Assembly (NCBI GenBank): GCA_963706905.1
Contig: CAVPNY010000009.1
Span: forward strand, 372,001 to 436,000
Source of the DNA: CAVPNY01 sp963706905
GTDB taxonomy: Bacteria > Chloroflexota > Anaerolineae > Anaerolineales > UBA4823
Direction: 5' to 3'
Length of the DNA stretch: 64,000 bases
Under the pieces are notes generated by a model. It was not told where the DNA came from and did not search any database. It was given only the letters and a program-made list of their open reading frames with translations. The translations under genes were made by a program, and so were the position numbers. Numbering within the stretch: the stretch's first letter is position 1; every line of letters starts with the position of its first letter. Below, one piece after another: positions 35,126-45,066 of the stretch.

Positions 35126-35698
35126 TTACCCAATCCCCTGGCACTCGGCATGGCGAAAACAGGCGACAATGTGATCATTTACCATGCCAGTAGCCTGCAT
35201 GTGAGCATAGCAGATGGTCGGTCCGACAAAGCGAAAACCGCGCTTAACCAAGTCTTTGCTCATCGCGACGGCTTCAACCGTCTGGGCCGGGATCTCCTGC
35301 ATCGATCGCCATGCATTTATCTTTGGCGTCCCTCCGACGAACTGCCAAAGGTATTTGTCGAAGCTACCAAATTCGGCCTGAACTGCAAGGAAAGCCTGGG
35401 CGTTGCCAATTGATGACTCGATCTTACGAAGGTTGCGGATAATGCCTGCATCAGTCATTAATTCCTTGACTTTGCGTTGGTCATAGCGGGCGATCAATTC
35501 AGGATCGAAATTGTCAAAAGCCTGGCGGAAGTTTTCACGCTTGCGCAGGATGGTGGACCAGCTCAATCCAGCCTGCATCCCTTCCAGGATGAGGAACTCG
35601 AACAATATGCGATCATCATGGACCGGTACTCCCCATTCCTCGTCGTGGTAGGCGACGTAGAGAGGATCCGTTCCAGCCCATTCACAGCGAGCAGGCAT
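35126..35698 (-). CDS. tag: DNA-3-methyladenine glycosylase I
   Basis: A 190-residue base-excision repair enzyme releasing 3-methyladenine. CEWAGTDPLYVAYHDEEWGV gives the zinc ligands Cys5 and His18, matched by His and Cys in NDHIVACFRHAEC near the end. FEFLILEGMQAGLSWSTILR holds the catalytic glutamate. AGGAGG precedes the ATG at 35698, better than any upstream start. It lies between Ogt and an alkyltransferase-like gene. Confidence 0.94.
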   Translation of the reverse strand: MPARCEWAGTDPLYVAYHDEEWGVPVHDDRILFEFLILEGMQAGLSWSTILRKRENFRQAFDNFDPELIARYDQRKVKELMTDAGIIRNLRKIESSIGNAQAFLAVQAEFGSFDKYLWQFVGGTPKINAWRSMQEIPAQTVEAVAMSKDLVKRGFRFVGPTICYAHMQATGMVNDHIVACFRHAECQGIG

Positions 35699-35819
35699 GC
35701 TGACCTCCTTACGATTAGCAGATGTTCGCAGGCGGTGTTGAGGATCAGAGCGGAGATAAGTGGCTGTGGAGGTTGTCCATATCTCGAGAGGTAAGGTATA
35801 TTGCATCCAGGACCATCCC

Positions 35820-35930
35820 TTATATTGTGCTTATCGCATCTTCTTGCCCGTCGATAAAACCAATCGGAAGTTGACGAGCTAACTCGAGATATCGGATGGC
35901 CTCGGCTGCCTCCCGCCTGTGCGAAGGCAT
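35820..35930 (-). CDS. Possible 36-residue ORF or TPR fragment
   Basis: ATG at 35930 to TAA at 35820-35822 reads REAAEAIRYLELARQLPIGF, like the last helices of a TPR protein. A TGA-TATACT extended -10 element lies just upstream (35938-35946), so it could be a leaderless mini-gene; no Shine-Dalgarno is seen. The region 35699-36104 otherwise holds no gene. Confidence 0.25.
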   Translation of the reverse strand: MPSHRREAAEAIRYLELARQLPIGFIDGQEDAISTI

Positions 35931-36104
35931 ACAGAAAAAGTATATCACGACGATCTGATGAGGCTCCGATTTGAGTTATTTCAGGCTAACACTTCATCTG
36001 ATCAGTCAACCCAGGGTTAACAGTCAATGGAATGCGAGTGTGAAGCATGGATTATTGCGTCTGTCAGGTGTTAATGAATCAGTAAGGATATTCACGCTCC
36101 TGGT

Positions 36105-36860
36105 TCAGATGTCCTCTTCATTGACGTATTCATATTCAGCTATTTCTTCTGGCTCAGTTAGGCTCTCCAGATCTATATCACCGGGTTGCTCAGGATCCTG
36201 ATCGCCAGTCTGCAAGTCAACCTCAAGATCAATATCCAGACTAGGCTCGTCTTCCGACTCACTTTGACTAACGGGTTGGTCTGATTCATCTTGAGGCGCA
36301 ACTGAAGGTTCAGGATTTTTTTTATCACCACCAGTAACTAATCCCCACAAATCAACACAAATTCCATGCGGCGTTCGAAAATAGCCAATGTATAAGGTGG
36401 AACCGTCTGCACAAGGTTGGGGCCATTGTTCAAGTTTAATTCCCCTTCTTTCGAGCTCTCCGGCAGTACCAAATACATCCGCAACCATGAATTGAATACG
36501 GATAGCATCTGGCGGGGTTGAACGCGTGCTATCCAAGGTTGGAACGATGGCGATAAAGAAATCTCCGCCTGGACTGGTAAACATAGCATATCCAGGATCA
36601 AGCGCATTAACTGGCAACCCCAAAATATCTGTGTAGAAACCTACTTCGGCAGCGAAATCATCAACTTTATATTCAATACATTGCTTCCAATACTCTCCCC
36701 AGGTAAAGGGAACGGGTATGCAGGATTTTTCCAGAGCTTATCCCAATCAGAGGTTGATTGAGCCCGGCTGGCTATATCCAAACGAGCTTTGCCATATGCT
36801 CGAACGCGCGGATTTACCGGGAACTTCTTTAACTGGTTTACGACCAATATTAAGCATCAT
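36105..36860 (-). CDS. VOC (glyoxalase-fold) protein with acidic tail, frameshifted
   Basis: A VOC-superfamily domain: TWGEYWKQCIEYKVDDFAAE, then GLPVNALDPGYAMFTSPGGD and YIGYFRTPHGICVDLWG. The last 60 residues are strongly acidic and disordered (SESEDEPSLDIDLEVDLQTG). The gene probably starts at the ATG at 36860, overlapping the ATL stop (ATGA). Frame changes between about 36830 and 36705 are needed to join KARLDIASRAQSTSDWDKLW to the domain. Function unknown; related proteins can be bleomycin-resistance-like. Confidence 0.7.
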
Positions 36861-37320
36861 TCATCACCTCCAAGCTGCACAGCTAAACCATGTGATCTTC
36901 CCCATTCCTCCGATGGACCTTCCCATCCATACCGGGATAGATCGACACGATCTCTATCATCGAATTGCACCCCCTCGCTTTCCAATAAATACGCTGTTCT
37001 TCTCCACCCCCACCTGGCCGCAGACTGACCTTCCCTTGAGCGTTGAGTACCCGCTGCCAGGGCACATCTGACGGGCAGCCTGCCATAGCGCCACCTACCC
37101 ATCGAGCACCCCAGGCAGCAAAATCGCGCCCGCTCATTCCAGGAGGAGGAGGGATCATGGCTGCAATTTGACCATAGCTGCATACTCGTCCGGGAGGAAT
37201 TTGACGAACAATTTCCCAAACTAAAGAATTGAAGGCTGCTCGACCAGGAGGAGAGGTAAACTGGGGTGTCATTTCATCTCCATGTGCAATCTCATAAGTA
37301 GCTGGTTTGGAATAGTCCAT
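36857..37320 (-). CDS. Alkyltransferase-like protein (ATL), frameshifted near its end
   Basis: A roughly 153-residue MGMT-fold protein with FNSLVWEIVRQIPPGRVCSY and RWVGGAMAGCPSDVPWQRVL. The alkyl-accepting cysteine of PCHRV is replaced by Trp (PWQRV), the hallmark of ATL proteins. These bind O6-alkylguanine and hand it to nucleotide-excision repair. The frame shifts around a G-rich stretch near 37005-37015; the other frame gives the usual tail LLESEGVQFDDRDRVDLSRY. Its stop overlaps the VOC gene start. Confidence 0.87.
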
Positions 37321-37399
37321 CCAGAGAAGGCATTCTAAATATACACGAACATTTGTTCTATGTCAAGATGGAACTTCACAGATTTTAGAGTCAGGCAAG

Positions 37400-37428
37400 T
37401 TGACGCTGAATGCTTCGCGTGATAGAAT
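37400..37428 (+). promoter_or_regulatory. Promoter of tRNA-Lys
   Basis: TTGACG (37400-37405), a spacer of exactly 17 bp and TAGAAT (37423-37428), with the mature tRNA starting 13 bases later. Confidence 0.75.
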
Positions 37429-37440
37429 GCATTCCGCTGT

Positions 37441-37512
37441 GGGCGCGTAGCTCAATGGTAGAGCAGTGGCCTTTTAAGCCATTGGTTAAGGGTTCGAGCC
37501 CCTTCGCGCTCA
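37441..37512 (+). tRNA. tRNA-Lys (anticodon TTT)
   Basis: A 72-nt cloverleaf: acceptor GGGCGCG/CGCGCTC with one G-U, D arm GCTC/GAGC, anticodon stem GTGGC/GCCAT with loop CTTTTAA (anticodon TTT), variable loop TGGTT, T arm AAGGG/CCCTT with loop TTCGAGC. Discriminator A; the CCA end is not encoded. It reads AAA/AAG lysine codons. Confidence 0.96.
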
Positions 37513-37572
37513 TTGAATTAGCCCAATATGATGCAAAAACCCCTATATATCAGGTGCTTTTCTTCCACAAAT

Positions 37573-37595
37573 ACCTGCTAAGACGCAGGTTTTTG
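37573..37595 (+). terminator. Terminator of tRNA-Lys
   Basis: ACCTGC (37573-37578) pairs with GCAGGT (37585-37590), followed by TTTTT. It lies about 60 bp after the tRNA. Confidence 0.75.
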
Positions 37596-37718
37596 TGTTT
37601 AATACCCCGCTTTGGCCATATTTTCGGTGGGAGGCAAATAGTGAACGGAAACGTATGTCTGACAACCACAGGACACACTTCACCCGGCACAAGTACTGAC
37701 CCCCAGTCCCAGCCAGAT

Positions 37719-39595
37719 CTATCTCAAAAAAAGTAGCGCCACTACACCAAAAGAGACGAGGTAGGCAATCGGGTAAATGTAGTTAAAAGGTGCTTCCAGG
37801 CGATCGGCTTTCTCGCGATCTCCCTTTTGCTCCAGATATTTAAAGTATACATTTAGCACCACGACCAATGTGTTGATGATAAAGGTAATCGCCATAATGG
37901 CATCCACGAAGGTCAGGTAGCCCATGCGCGGGTAGTTGTCTCCTAGGCTCCAGCTGAAGGCAATAAACAGCAGCAGGTTCCCGGTGGCGATCTCGATGCG
38001 CCGCGTGTAATCTTTGAGGAAGAAGGTGATGTACGAAACGACGATGATCAGCAAAATGGGGACGAAAATGCGAAAGATGTAATAATCCAGGTGGCGCGGG
38101 GCAGAGAAATGGAAGGTAAAGCGTGAGATTGGCGCTTGTGTGCTGGAAACCTCATCGCTGATCTGCGTGTCAAAATCAGTCAGCACGAACTCATCTTCAC
38201 CATGGTTGGGGTCGATTTCGTTGAATTCATCCATCGGAGTGAAAATATATTCGTCTTCCGGGTATAGCATGTCGACCTTGATATAAAAATCCTGCCGGTC
38301 GAATGGAAATGCAGTCCAGTCGAAATCGATCTGGAAATTGGTCGAAAAGCGCTCCAAATAGGTGACATGGCCGTTCGGCTCGATCTCGATCAGGCGGTTT
38401 TGCGACCAGCGGTTGCCCTGCTGGTTGAAGAAGGTAAAATCGGGCCATTTCCCCTTGACGTCTTCGAGAAACTTATTGTAGCTGTTTTCGGTATATTGCC
38501 TGGAGGAGCAGTTGCAATCATCCGGGTCGAACGCCAGCGCCGGGTCAGTCCATTCCAGCTTGAGGGTGCCAACATCGTTCATGATCTCGTTGGGCTGGTC
38601 GATGTTGACAATTTGCTGGAGCTTGAGGCCGACCTTAACCGGGATAGCCAGTTTCAGCAAGCTTTCCGTGTTGGGTTGGCCCTGACCTTCCAGGGCTTCG
38701 GGCGCATTGACCCCCACTTGCAGCCGGAAATCCCCACTGGTAAGCTGCCCGTCTGGCGCAGCAGCCCGAATATCCAGAGCGTAGTTCGCGCCGCCCTCGG
38801 GGAAGGCTTGCTGGAACGCGGCCGCGCTGGCCTGCCCATTGAGATTGGATACCCGGATCGGTTTGTTGCCGTAATCGCGCAGCAGAAGGATGGGCTTGAG
38901 GTCGCCGCTGGTGGCCTGCAGGTCGATATACAGGGTGTCACCCGGCTCCAGGTCGCTAAGCCTGATCGAAATGGCAGGTTTGTCCTTATTTAAGCTACCG
39001 TTGAGTTCCTGGACGAGATGCGATCCCAGGGCCGCCTGGTTTTGGACTGCGATGACCGCCCCGGTAGGCTCAGCGGTTCCATCCAATACCTGCGGGAACA
39101 TCCAGTCCGATCAACAGGCGGTAGTCGCCGGCGGTGGAGCGGCCGGCAGCGGAAAGCGAGCTGCCAGCAATTAAGAAATAGTCACCATCCCCGGGCACGG
39201 AGAACTGCAGCGCCGCCGAGTAGCCGGGGCCACCGTCATCATCCCAGGCCAGGGCGTATTGATCCCTTCAAAGCTGGCAGTTCGAAAAGCGGCTGGGTTG
39301 AACTGGCCGCCAACTCCGTTACCGCTTTCTGATAGCTTTCCAGCGTGGCTGGCAGATTCTCGTCAGCCGCCAGGATAAACAGGATCGGATCCAGGTTGCC
39401 GGAGCGGTTTTCCATGAAAGCGTCCAGGGTCTGGCCTTTTTTAATTCCGGCGATGCGAAATACATCCACCTGCCCTGGCGCCAACGAGCCGGATAATTCC
39501 TGAACGGGTGGCAGATCTTGCGCCCGGGTACTGCCCAGCGGCGCCAGCAACAGGGTGAATAGGATGGTAAACAGGATTAGAATGGATAATCGCAT
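37719..39595 (-). CDS. Pentameric ligand-gated ion channel with extra N-terminal domains (DeCLIC-like), two frameshifts
   Basis: A roughly 625-residue prokaryotic Cys-loop-type channel subunit. A signal peptide (MRLSILILFTILFTLLLAP...TRAQ) is followed by two repeated beta-sandwich domains, each opening QELSGSL/QELNGSL. Then comes the ligand-binding domain with FPFDRQDFYIKVDM in the Cys-loop position. Four membrane helices follow: M1 YYIFRIFVPILLIIVVSYI, M2 NLLLFIAFSWSLGDNYP region, M3, and M4 at the C-terminus. The double N-terminal domain matches DeCLIC. Frame changes near 39255 and 39100 split it; the middle frame holds SVPGDGDYFLIAGSSLSAAG. Confidence 0.88.
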
Positions 39596-39735
39596 GGGAA
39601 CAACTCCTTGAAGCGTCAGAGAATCTTATAATGAGAGCATACAAGAATCCACCAGCTACATTGACCATTATAAATATAAATTGCCATTCACGGGCTACAA
39701 CATGAGGCTGGCAGCTCAGCCCAAATGGGACTGCA

Positions 39736-40579
39736 TCAGGTAATGGCTTTCTTAGCCAGACCGCTTGAGTAAACTCGGGTAATAACCGCACCAAGCAGAA
39801 ATATCTGCGCCATGTAATATGAGATGATTAGCAGCATGGCGACCGATCCTGCGGCAGCCGAGGCGGAGGTGAAGATCCCAAACTGGATTAAGAATCCGAT
39901 CAACAGGAAACCGATGGTTTCAAGGAGTGCCGCGATGCCTGCCCCTAACCACACATCCCGCCAACGCAACTTAACATCCGGGAACAATTTATAGATTAGC
40001 GCGAAACAGAGGGCGGTCATGCCGACGAAAATCAAAAGTATGATCAGCGAATAATCGGTAGGAACATCAAAAATCGAGATCGATCCAGCTAAGCAGACCG
40101 TTCACGATCGCCATGATTACCAACAACAACCCTAAGAGGATTACGATGGAGAAAGATAATAATCGCTGTCTGAGCATTCGATGGGATTTACCGATCGATG
40201 CTACGGGAACTTGCCATAATCTATTCAAGGCGAAATGGATTTGATTAAATAAACCAGAGGCCGCCCATAACAATGCCAAAAAGCCAATGAGAGACGAGAG
40301 CCAGGTCCATTGTTCTAACTTGTCAGGCAAGTTAATTGAAGCGTTGGCAACCATATCCTGGATGACTTGAACCATCTCGGGGCCCAGGATTTGTTCAAGT
40401 CTTTCATAAACTCGTTCTGTCAGGGCGATATTCCTGAGTAAGGCCCCAGCAACGCTGAAAGCGATAAATATCACCGGGGCGATAGAGAACATCGCATAGT
40501 AAGCCAGCGCGGCCGCCAGTTGAGTTGGCCGTTCAGATATCCAGATTTGATATACCTTCTTGAGAAAATCAAGGATCAT
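39736..40579 (-). CDS. YihY/BrkB family membrane protein, frameshifted
   Basis: A roughly 281-residue inner-membrane protein. RPTQLAAALAYYAMFSIAPV, EQWTWLSSLIGFLALLWAAS and NRLWQVP are conserved, followed by the C-terminal half FPDVKLRWRDVWLGAGIAAL and AAAGSVAMLLIISYYMAQIF. A run of five A (40069-40073, plus strand) is one base too long; removing one joins SWIDLDFDVPTDYSLIIL in one frame, so an error is likely. Members were misnamed RNase BN; the function is unsettled. It is 9 bp from the SulP gene. Confidence 0.88.
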
Positions 40580-40587
40580 CTGATTTT

Positions 40588-42270
40588 CTACTCCTCGCCT
40601 TTATCGCCATCCAGCGATGACTCCGCCAGCCATTCTTTTGCCGCACGCAGCGCAGCGTTACCCGCTTCGCCGATCGTCTGTGTGGCGAGGAAGATATTCT
40701 CCTCGCCGATCAAGTTGAGCATCCCGGTGCGCTGGAGCTGGCCTCGCAATGTAGGGCCAACGCCAGCCAGGATCAGCTTACCACCGTTGGCTTGCAAGGC
40801 CTGTGTGTAACGGCGTAATACCTCAGTCACTGTGCTGCCAATGTCTTCATAGCCACGCAATAACAGGATCACCACCGCCCGCCGGGTGCCTTCCACAGCA
40901 GGCAGGCCTTTTTCAAACGTCGTCGCGGCGGCGTAGAATAGATTGCCGTAGACATATAGCGCCGTTACCCTTCCGGATTCAAGTTGGCTAGGCGCTGGCT
41001 GCTCGACCGGCCAACCGCTCTCCTGGATCGCCCACTCAACGATGCGTAAGGTATTCGACTGCTGGAAAACGGACAGCAAGATTGAGATAGCGACACCCAG
41101 CAACACAGCGTATTGAAGTGGCATAACCAACGTGGAACCAAAGGTGATTAGCATGATGGTGCGGGAAACGGGATTCGTCTGCCAGATTGTCTGGATGGCG
41201 TTCACATTGATCATCTGAACACCGGCTATGATCACCAACCCCGCCAGAGCTGGCATGGCGATCAATTCAACCTGGTTGCCGAACAACAAAACCACTCCAG
41301 CGACAGCCAAACCGCCAAAGATGTTTGCCCATCGTGAGCGAGCTCCTGCGCTGATCATCAGCGCGGTGCCCGAGCTGGAGCCGCCGGCCGGGATGCCGCC
41401 AAACAGGCCACCTGCCAGGTTGGCGGCCCCCTGGCCAAAAAAATCCCGGGAGATATCCGAAAATTTTCCATCCGGATTGGGAAAAGTCTGGCTCACGCCC
41501 GCCCCCTGCACCAGGCCAATGATTCCAATGGCGATGGCTGGAACGATCAGCGGAAATATGAGCGCTGGATCAGGCAGAACCAGGCTGGGAAGGGCCCGTG
41601 GCACATCGGCGATGTCTCCTACCAGCTTAATACTGGTTGCAAAAAACTGGTTCAGCAATATAGCCGCCCCGGAAGCCAGCAGGAGCGCCAGAACCAGGGA
41701 GAACTTGGACAGGCGCGTTGATCCCAGCCAATAGATCAGGATGATCGTCAACAGGCCGATCACCAGCGTTGCCCATTCGATCGAGCGCCGGTTCAGCAGC
41801 AGGTCAGCTAACTGGTATATTTTGCCCGAGTACGCGCTGTAGTAACCGGTGAAATCACCCAGTTGGCCGATAATGATCAGAATAGCCACCCCGGTCATGA
41901 ATCCGGTCATCACCGAAAATGGGATGAAGCGGGTTACCCAGCCCAGGCGGAGCAGGCCAAGGAGCACCTGAAATACGCCAATCAGAAGCACCAGGGTCAC
42001 CAGGACGGTTCCCTGGGTGCTCGCCGGATAGGTGCTCAGCGTATCACCGGCTGCCACCGCCAGTGCGCTGGTCGTCGATACATTCATGAAGATTGCGCTG
42101 GTGAACAGCGCCCCGACCGGCATCGCCAACATCAGGGTATACAGGCCGAACACCGGGTTGACCGCCGCCAGCAAGGCATGCGCCATGGACTGGGGGATAT
42201 TCACCAATGCAAAGGTCAGCCCAGCGACCAGATCAGATGAAAGCGTGGCTCTGTTGATCTTTAACTGCAT
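40588..42270 (-). CDS. SulP family anion transporter with STAS domain (copy 1)
   Basis: A 560-residue SulP (SLC26) carrier for sulfate, bicarbonate or related anions. About 12-14 membrane segments precede a C-terminal STAS domain (about 425-545; YVYGNLFYAAATTFEKGLP, VVILLLRGYEDIGSTVTEVL). GQGAANLAGGLFGGIPAGGS is the typical mid-membrane motif. It starts just after the lipid-kinase stop and is one of three SulP genes here, the first being most divergent. Confidence 0.92.
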   Translation of the reverse strand: MQLKINRATLSSDLVAGLTFALVNIPQSMAHALLAAVNPVFGLYTLMLAMPVGALFTSAIFMNVSTTSALAVAAGDTLSTYPASTQGTVLVTLVLLIGVFQVLLGLLRLGWVTRFIPFSVMTGFMTGVAILIIIGQLGDFTGYYSAYSGKIYQLADLLLNRRSIEWATLVIGLLTIILIYWLGSTRLSKFSLVLALLLASGAAILLNQFFATSIKLVGDIADVPRALPSLVLPDPALIFPLIVPAIAIGIIGLVQGAGVSQTFPNPDGKFSDISRDFFGQGAANLAGGLFGGIPAGGSSSGTALMISAGARSRWANIFGGLAVAGVVLLFGNQVELIAMPALAGLVIIAGVQMINVNAIQTIWQTNPVSRTIMLITFGSTLVMPLQYAVLLGVAISILLSVFQQSNTLRIVEWAIQESGWPVEQPAPSQLESGRVTALYVYGNLFYAAATTFEKGLPAVEGTRRAVVILLLRGYEDIGSTVTEVLRRYTQALQANGGKLILAGVGPTLRGQLQRTGMLNLIGEENIFLATQTIGEAGNAALRAAKEWLAESSLDGDKGEE

Positions 42271-42272
42271 CG

Positions 42273-43157
42273 TTATGCCGGTTTTGGAACGATCACGTTC
42301 AACGCTCCGGGCAGCACCTCGACGCTGACCGGTGTATCGCCCACCATCTCACCGTCCAGCTGCACCGGTTGAGGAGGGTCGACTTCGATGCAGATCTGGC
42401 GCGCCTGCCAGTGGTCAATTACAACCTCACTCTTGTCCGTCTGTCCGGAAGTGCCGCTGGTGATCATATTCACCAGACCCTTCGAACCCAGGAGCAGCAC
42501 GTCCAGCAAGCCATCACTGACACTGATATTTTTGGCCGGTTTAAAACCTTGAATGCCCATATTGCCGGCATTATCGATCAGGCAGGTCACCCCTTCGGCC
42601 TCAATCAGTTGACCGTCCAGGGTGATGCGATAACGGGCTGTCTTGGTGTCTTTGATCGCCTTCAAGGCTGCAACAGAATAGGCCAGCACACCCACCTTGT
42701 TTTTTAAGCTGCGGTCGGCATATGCCACTTTGCGGGCAGCGAAACCCATCCCAACCCGCAGGAGAAAGAAATTCTCCCCCAGCAAACCAACATCCACTTG
42801 GCGAGTTAGGCTTTCCTGGTCTGCGGCGATCTCGGCGGCTTTCTCCAGATCCTTGGGGATACCCAACTCGACCGCCATCAGGTTTGCCGAACCCCCCGGG
42901 AGGATCGCCAGCGGTACCCGGCTGCCCATCACTCCCCGGGCAACTTCCATGACCGTGCCGTCCCCGCCATAGCTGGCAACGATATCCACGCCATCTGCCA
43001 CCGCTTGCCTGGCAAAGCGCTCGGCGTCGCCGCTCACCTTCGTCAGGGAGATATCCCAATCAATCTGCGCTTTACTAAAGACCTTGTTCACAATATGCAG
43101 GATGGGCTTCGGTCGCCCGGAGGCCGGATTAATGACGATGTGAATCTTGCGTTTCAT
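42273..43157 (-). CDS. Diacylglycerol/YegS-type lipid kinase
   Basis: A 294-residue lipid kinase of the DAGK catalytic family. KRKIHIVINPASGRPKP opens the domain, SYGGDGTVMEVARG is the GGDGT nucleotide loop, and PLAILPGGSANLMAVELGIP and LDGEMVGDTPVSVEVLPGAL are conserved. GGAG lies upstream of the ATG at 43157, preferred to 43169. It probably phosphorylates a membrane lipid such as diacylglycerol. It lies between two SulP genes with minimal spacing. Confidence 0.9.
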   Translation of the reverse strand: MKRKIHIVINPASGRPKPILHIVNKVFSKAQIDWDISLTKVSGDAERFARQAVADGVDIVASYGGDGTVMEVARGVMGSRVPLAILPGGSANLMAVELGIPKDLEKAAEIAADQESLTRQVDVGLLGENFFLLRVGMGFAARKVAYADRSLKNKVGVLAYSVAALKAIKDTKTARYRITLDGQLIEAEGVTCLIDNAGNMGIQGFKPAKNISVSDGLLDVLLLGSKGLVNMITSGTSGQTDKSEVVIDHWQARQICIEVDPPQPVQLDGEMVGDTPVSVEVLPGALNVIVPKPA

Positions 43158-43177
43158 ATCCTTCTCCATCGATTCTC

Positions 43178-45034
43178 TTATGTTGGGTAAATCTCGCTCA
43201 ATTTCTGCCGGTAGCCCTCCAGGACCTGGCGCTGCTCGCCGGTCGCCAGGGAGAGCAGCCGGTCGATCACCTCCAGCGTCAAATTCAGCCCGTCGTTAAT
43301 CAACGCTACATCCTCCAGCTCCGCCGGGGTGAGCCGCGCCAGGTATTCCAAAATGCTATCCAGGCTGCGCGGATGAATCCTGGCTGGACCCACCTGCTGC
43401 AGGAATCCGCTCCGTTCGAGCGCCTCCCGCACCGGCTGGTGCAGGCGCGCCAGCCACAATTCAGCCTCTTGCTGATCCAGCTCTTTTTTTATCTCCTCCA
43501 GCATATCCATCGAAGGCACATCCAGCTGGTTACTCATTTCCAGGTCGAGCAGGATAACTCTGGCGGGCGGTTGGGCGCTCTCGACCTGCGCCATGATCTC
43601 GCTGTGCAGCGCATCCGCGTTAGCGAAGAATAATCCCTCATCCGGTCGCAGGATCAGCAGCCCAGGAATGGTGCGGTTTTCGGGATGCTTGCGGGTATCA
43701 CTGAGAATAAATCTGCCAGGCTCGCGCCCCAGCACGCTCAGTTTCGACTGGCTGGCGCGCCACACCAGGGCTATCAGCGACAGGATCACGGCAATCAGCA
43801 GACCTTCCAGCGCTTCGAAGGTGAGCACGCCAAAAATGGCGACGATAGCCAGCGCGAAATCAAAGCGGTTCAAGCGGTACAGGCGGCGAATGGCCTTGAC
43901 TTTGATCATGCCGGTAATCGCCACCACCACCACCGCCGCCAGCACCGTTTCGGGCAGCGGTCCGAAGAGCGGGGTGAAAAAGAGCGCCACCAGCACCGTC
44001 AGAACAGCGCATACGATCAAGGCCACCGGCGTTTTTGCCCCGGCGCGGTCGTTAGCGGCCGATTTAGACAGGCTGGAGCCAATCGAAAAACCCTGGAAAA
44101 GTCCCGCCCCCAGGTTGGCTGCCCCCAGGCCAACCAGCTCCTGGTCCGCGGATATCTCGTAGCGATGCCTGGCGGCGAAGCTGCGCGCCGGCCCGTAGGC
44201 CTCGGCGAAGTTGACCAGCGCCAGACCGAACGCCGCCGGCACGAGCAGCAGCCATTGATCCATAGAAAGCACAGGCACCTTGGGCGGGGCCAGCCCGGCG
44301 GGGATCTCACCCACCACGTGAACACCGAGCTGCTCAAAACTGAACAGGACGGAGAAGGTGATCCCCAGGATCATGACGATCAACGCCGCCGGCAGCTTGT
44401 GAAAGCGATGCTCCAGGAAGAGCAGCAGGGCTATAGAGACCAGGCCGATCGCCAGCGTCAGGAAGTGCGTCTCTTCCAGGTGGATCAGGATATCGTACAG
44501 CCGCTCCCAGAAGTTGCCCGACCCGCTTTCAAACCCGAACAGCTTGGGCACCTGCTTGATGGCGATGGTCAGCGCCAGCCCTGTGACAAAACCAGCCAGG
44601 ACCGATTCAGAGAAGAAGGCCGCAATCCGTCCCAGCTTAAATAACCCGGCCAGGATGGCGATCAGGCCTGCCAGGCAGGCCAGCCCGGCGGTTAGCACGG
44701 CATATTCCGGCGAACCGGCCGCGGCCAGCGGCCCGATCGCCGCCGCTGACATGGTGGCGATCGCCGCCGACACTGCCACCACCAATTGCCGCGAGGTGCC
44801 GAAGATGGCGTACAGCAACAGGCCAATTGGCGCGGCGTAGAAGGCAGTCTGGGGGGGCATGCCGGCGATCTCTGCATAGGCCATGCCCTCGGGGATGAGC
44901 AGCGCCAGCACGGTCAGCCCGGCCATGACATCGCCGCGCAGCCAGACTCGCTCGTAACTGGGAAGCCAGCTCAGGATCGGCAAGAAGCGATTCAGGAAGG
45001 GCTGGCGATCAAGTTTCTTGGTTTGAGCAGTCAT
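43178..45034 (-). CDS. SulP family anion transporter with STAS domain (copy 2)
   Basis: A 618-residue SulP carrier. LPSYERVWLRGDVMAGLTVL, IPEGMAYAEIAGMPPQTAFY, NLGAGLFQGFSIGSSLSKSA (which corresponds to the substrate-site region) and a C-terminal STAS domain near 440-560 are intact. A further 60 residues (GEQRQVLEGYRQ) extend past the STAS. GC content is high. It is closest to copy 3, suggesting a local duplication of the SulP type. Confidence 0.93.
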   Translation of the reverse strand: MTAQTKKLDRQPFLNRFLPILSWLPSYERVWLRGDVMAGLTVLALLIPEGMAYAEIAGMPPQTAFYAAPIGLLLYAIFGTSRQLVVAVSAAIATMSAAAIGPLAAAGSPEYAVLTAGLACLAGLIAILAGLFKLGRIAAFFSESVLAGFVTGLALTIAIKQVPKLFGFESGSGNFWERLYDILIHLEETHFLTLAIGLVSIALLLFLEHRFHKLPAALIVMILGITFSVLFSFEQLGVHVVGEIPAGLAPPKVPVLSMDQWLLLVPAAFGLALVNFAEAYGPARSFAARHRYEISADQELVGLGAANLGAGLFQGFSIGSSLSKSAANDRAGAKTPVALIVCAVLTVLVALFFTPLFGPLPETVLAAVVVVAITGMIKVKAIRRLYRLNRFDFALAIVAIFGVLTFEALEGLLIAVILSLIALVWRASQSKLSVLGREPGRFILSDTRKHPENRTIPGLLILRPDEGLFFANADALHSEIMAQVESAQPPARVILLDLEMSNQLDVPSMDMLEEIKKELDQQEAELWLARLHQPVREALERSGFLQQVGPARIHPRSLDSILEYLARLTPAELEDVALINDGLNLTLEVIDRLLSLATGEQRQVLEGYRQKLSEIYPT

Positions 45035-45066
45035 ATGGATTCCCTGATGTCAATGAACAGAGTGCT

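Noticed and set aside
36641..36847. Separate small gene upstream of the VOC domain.
   Set aside because: Its C-terminal segment joins the VOC domain in another frame, and the ATG at 36860 overlaps the ATL stop, so it is the N-terminal part of the same gene.
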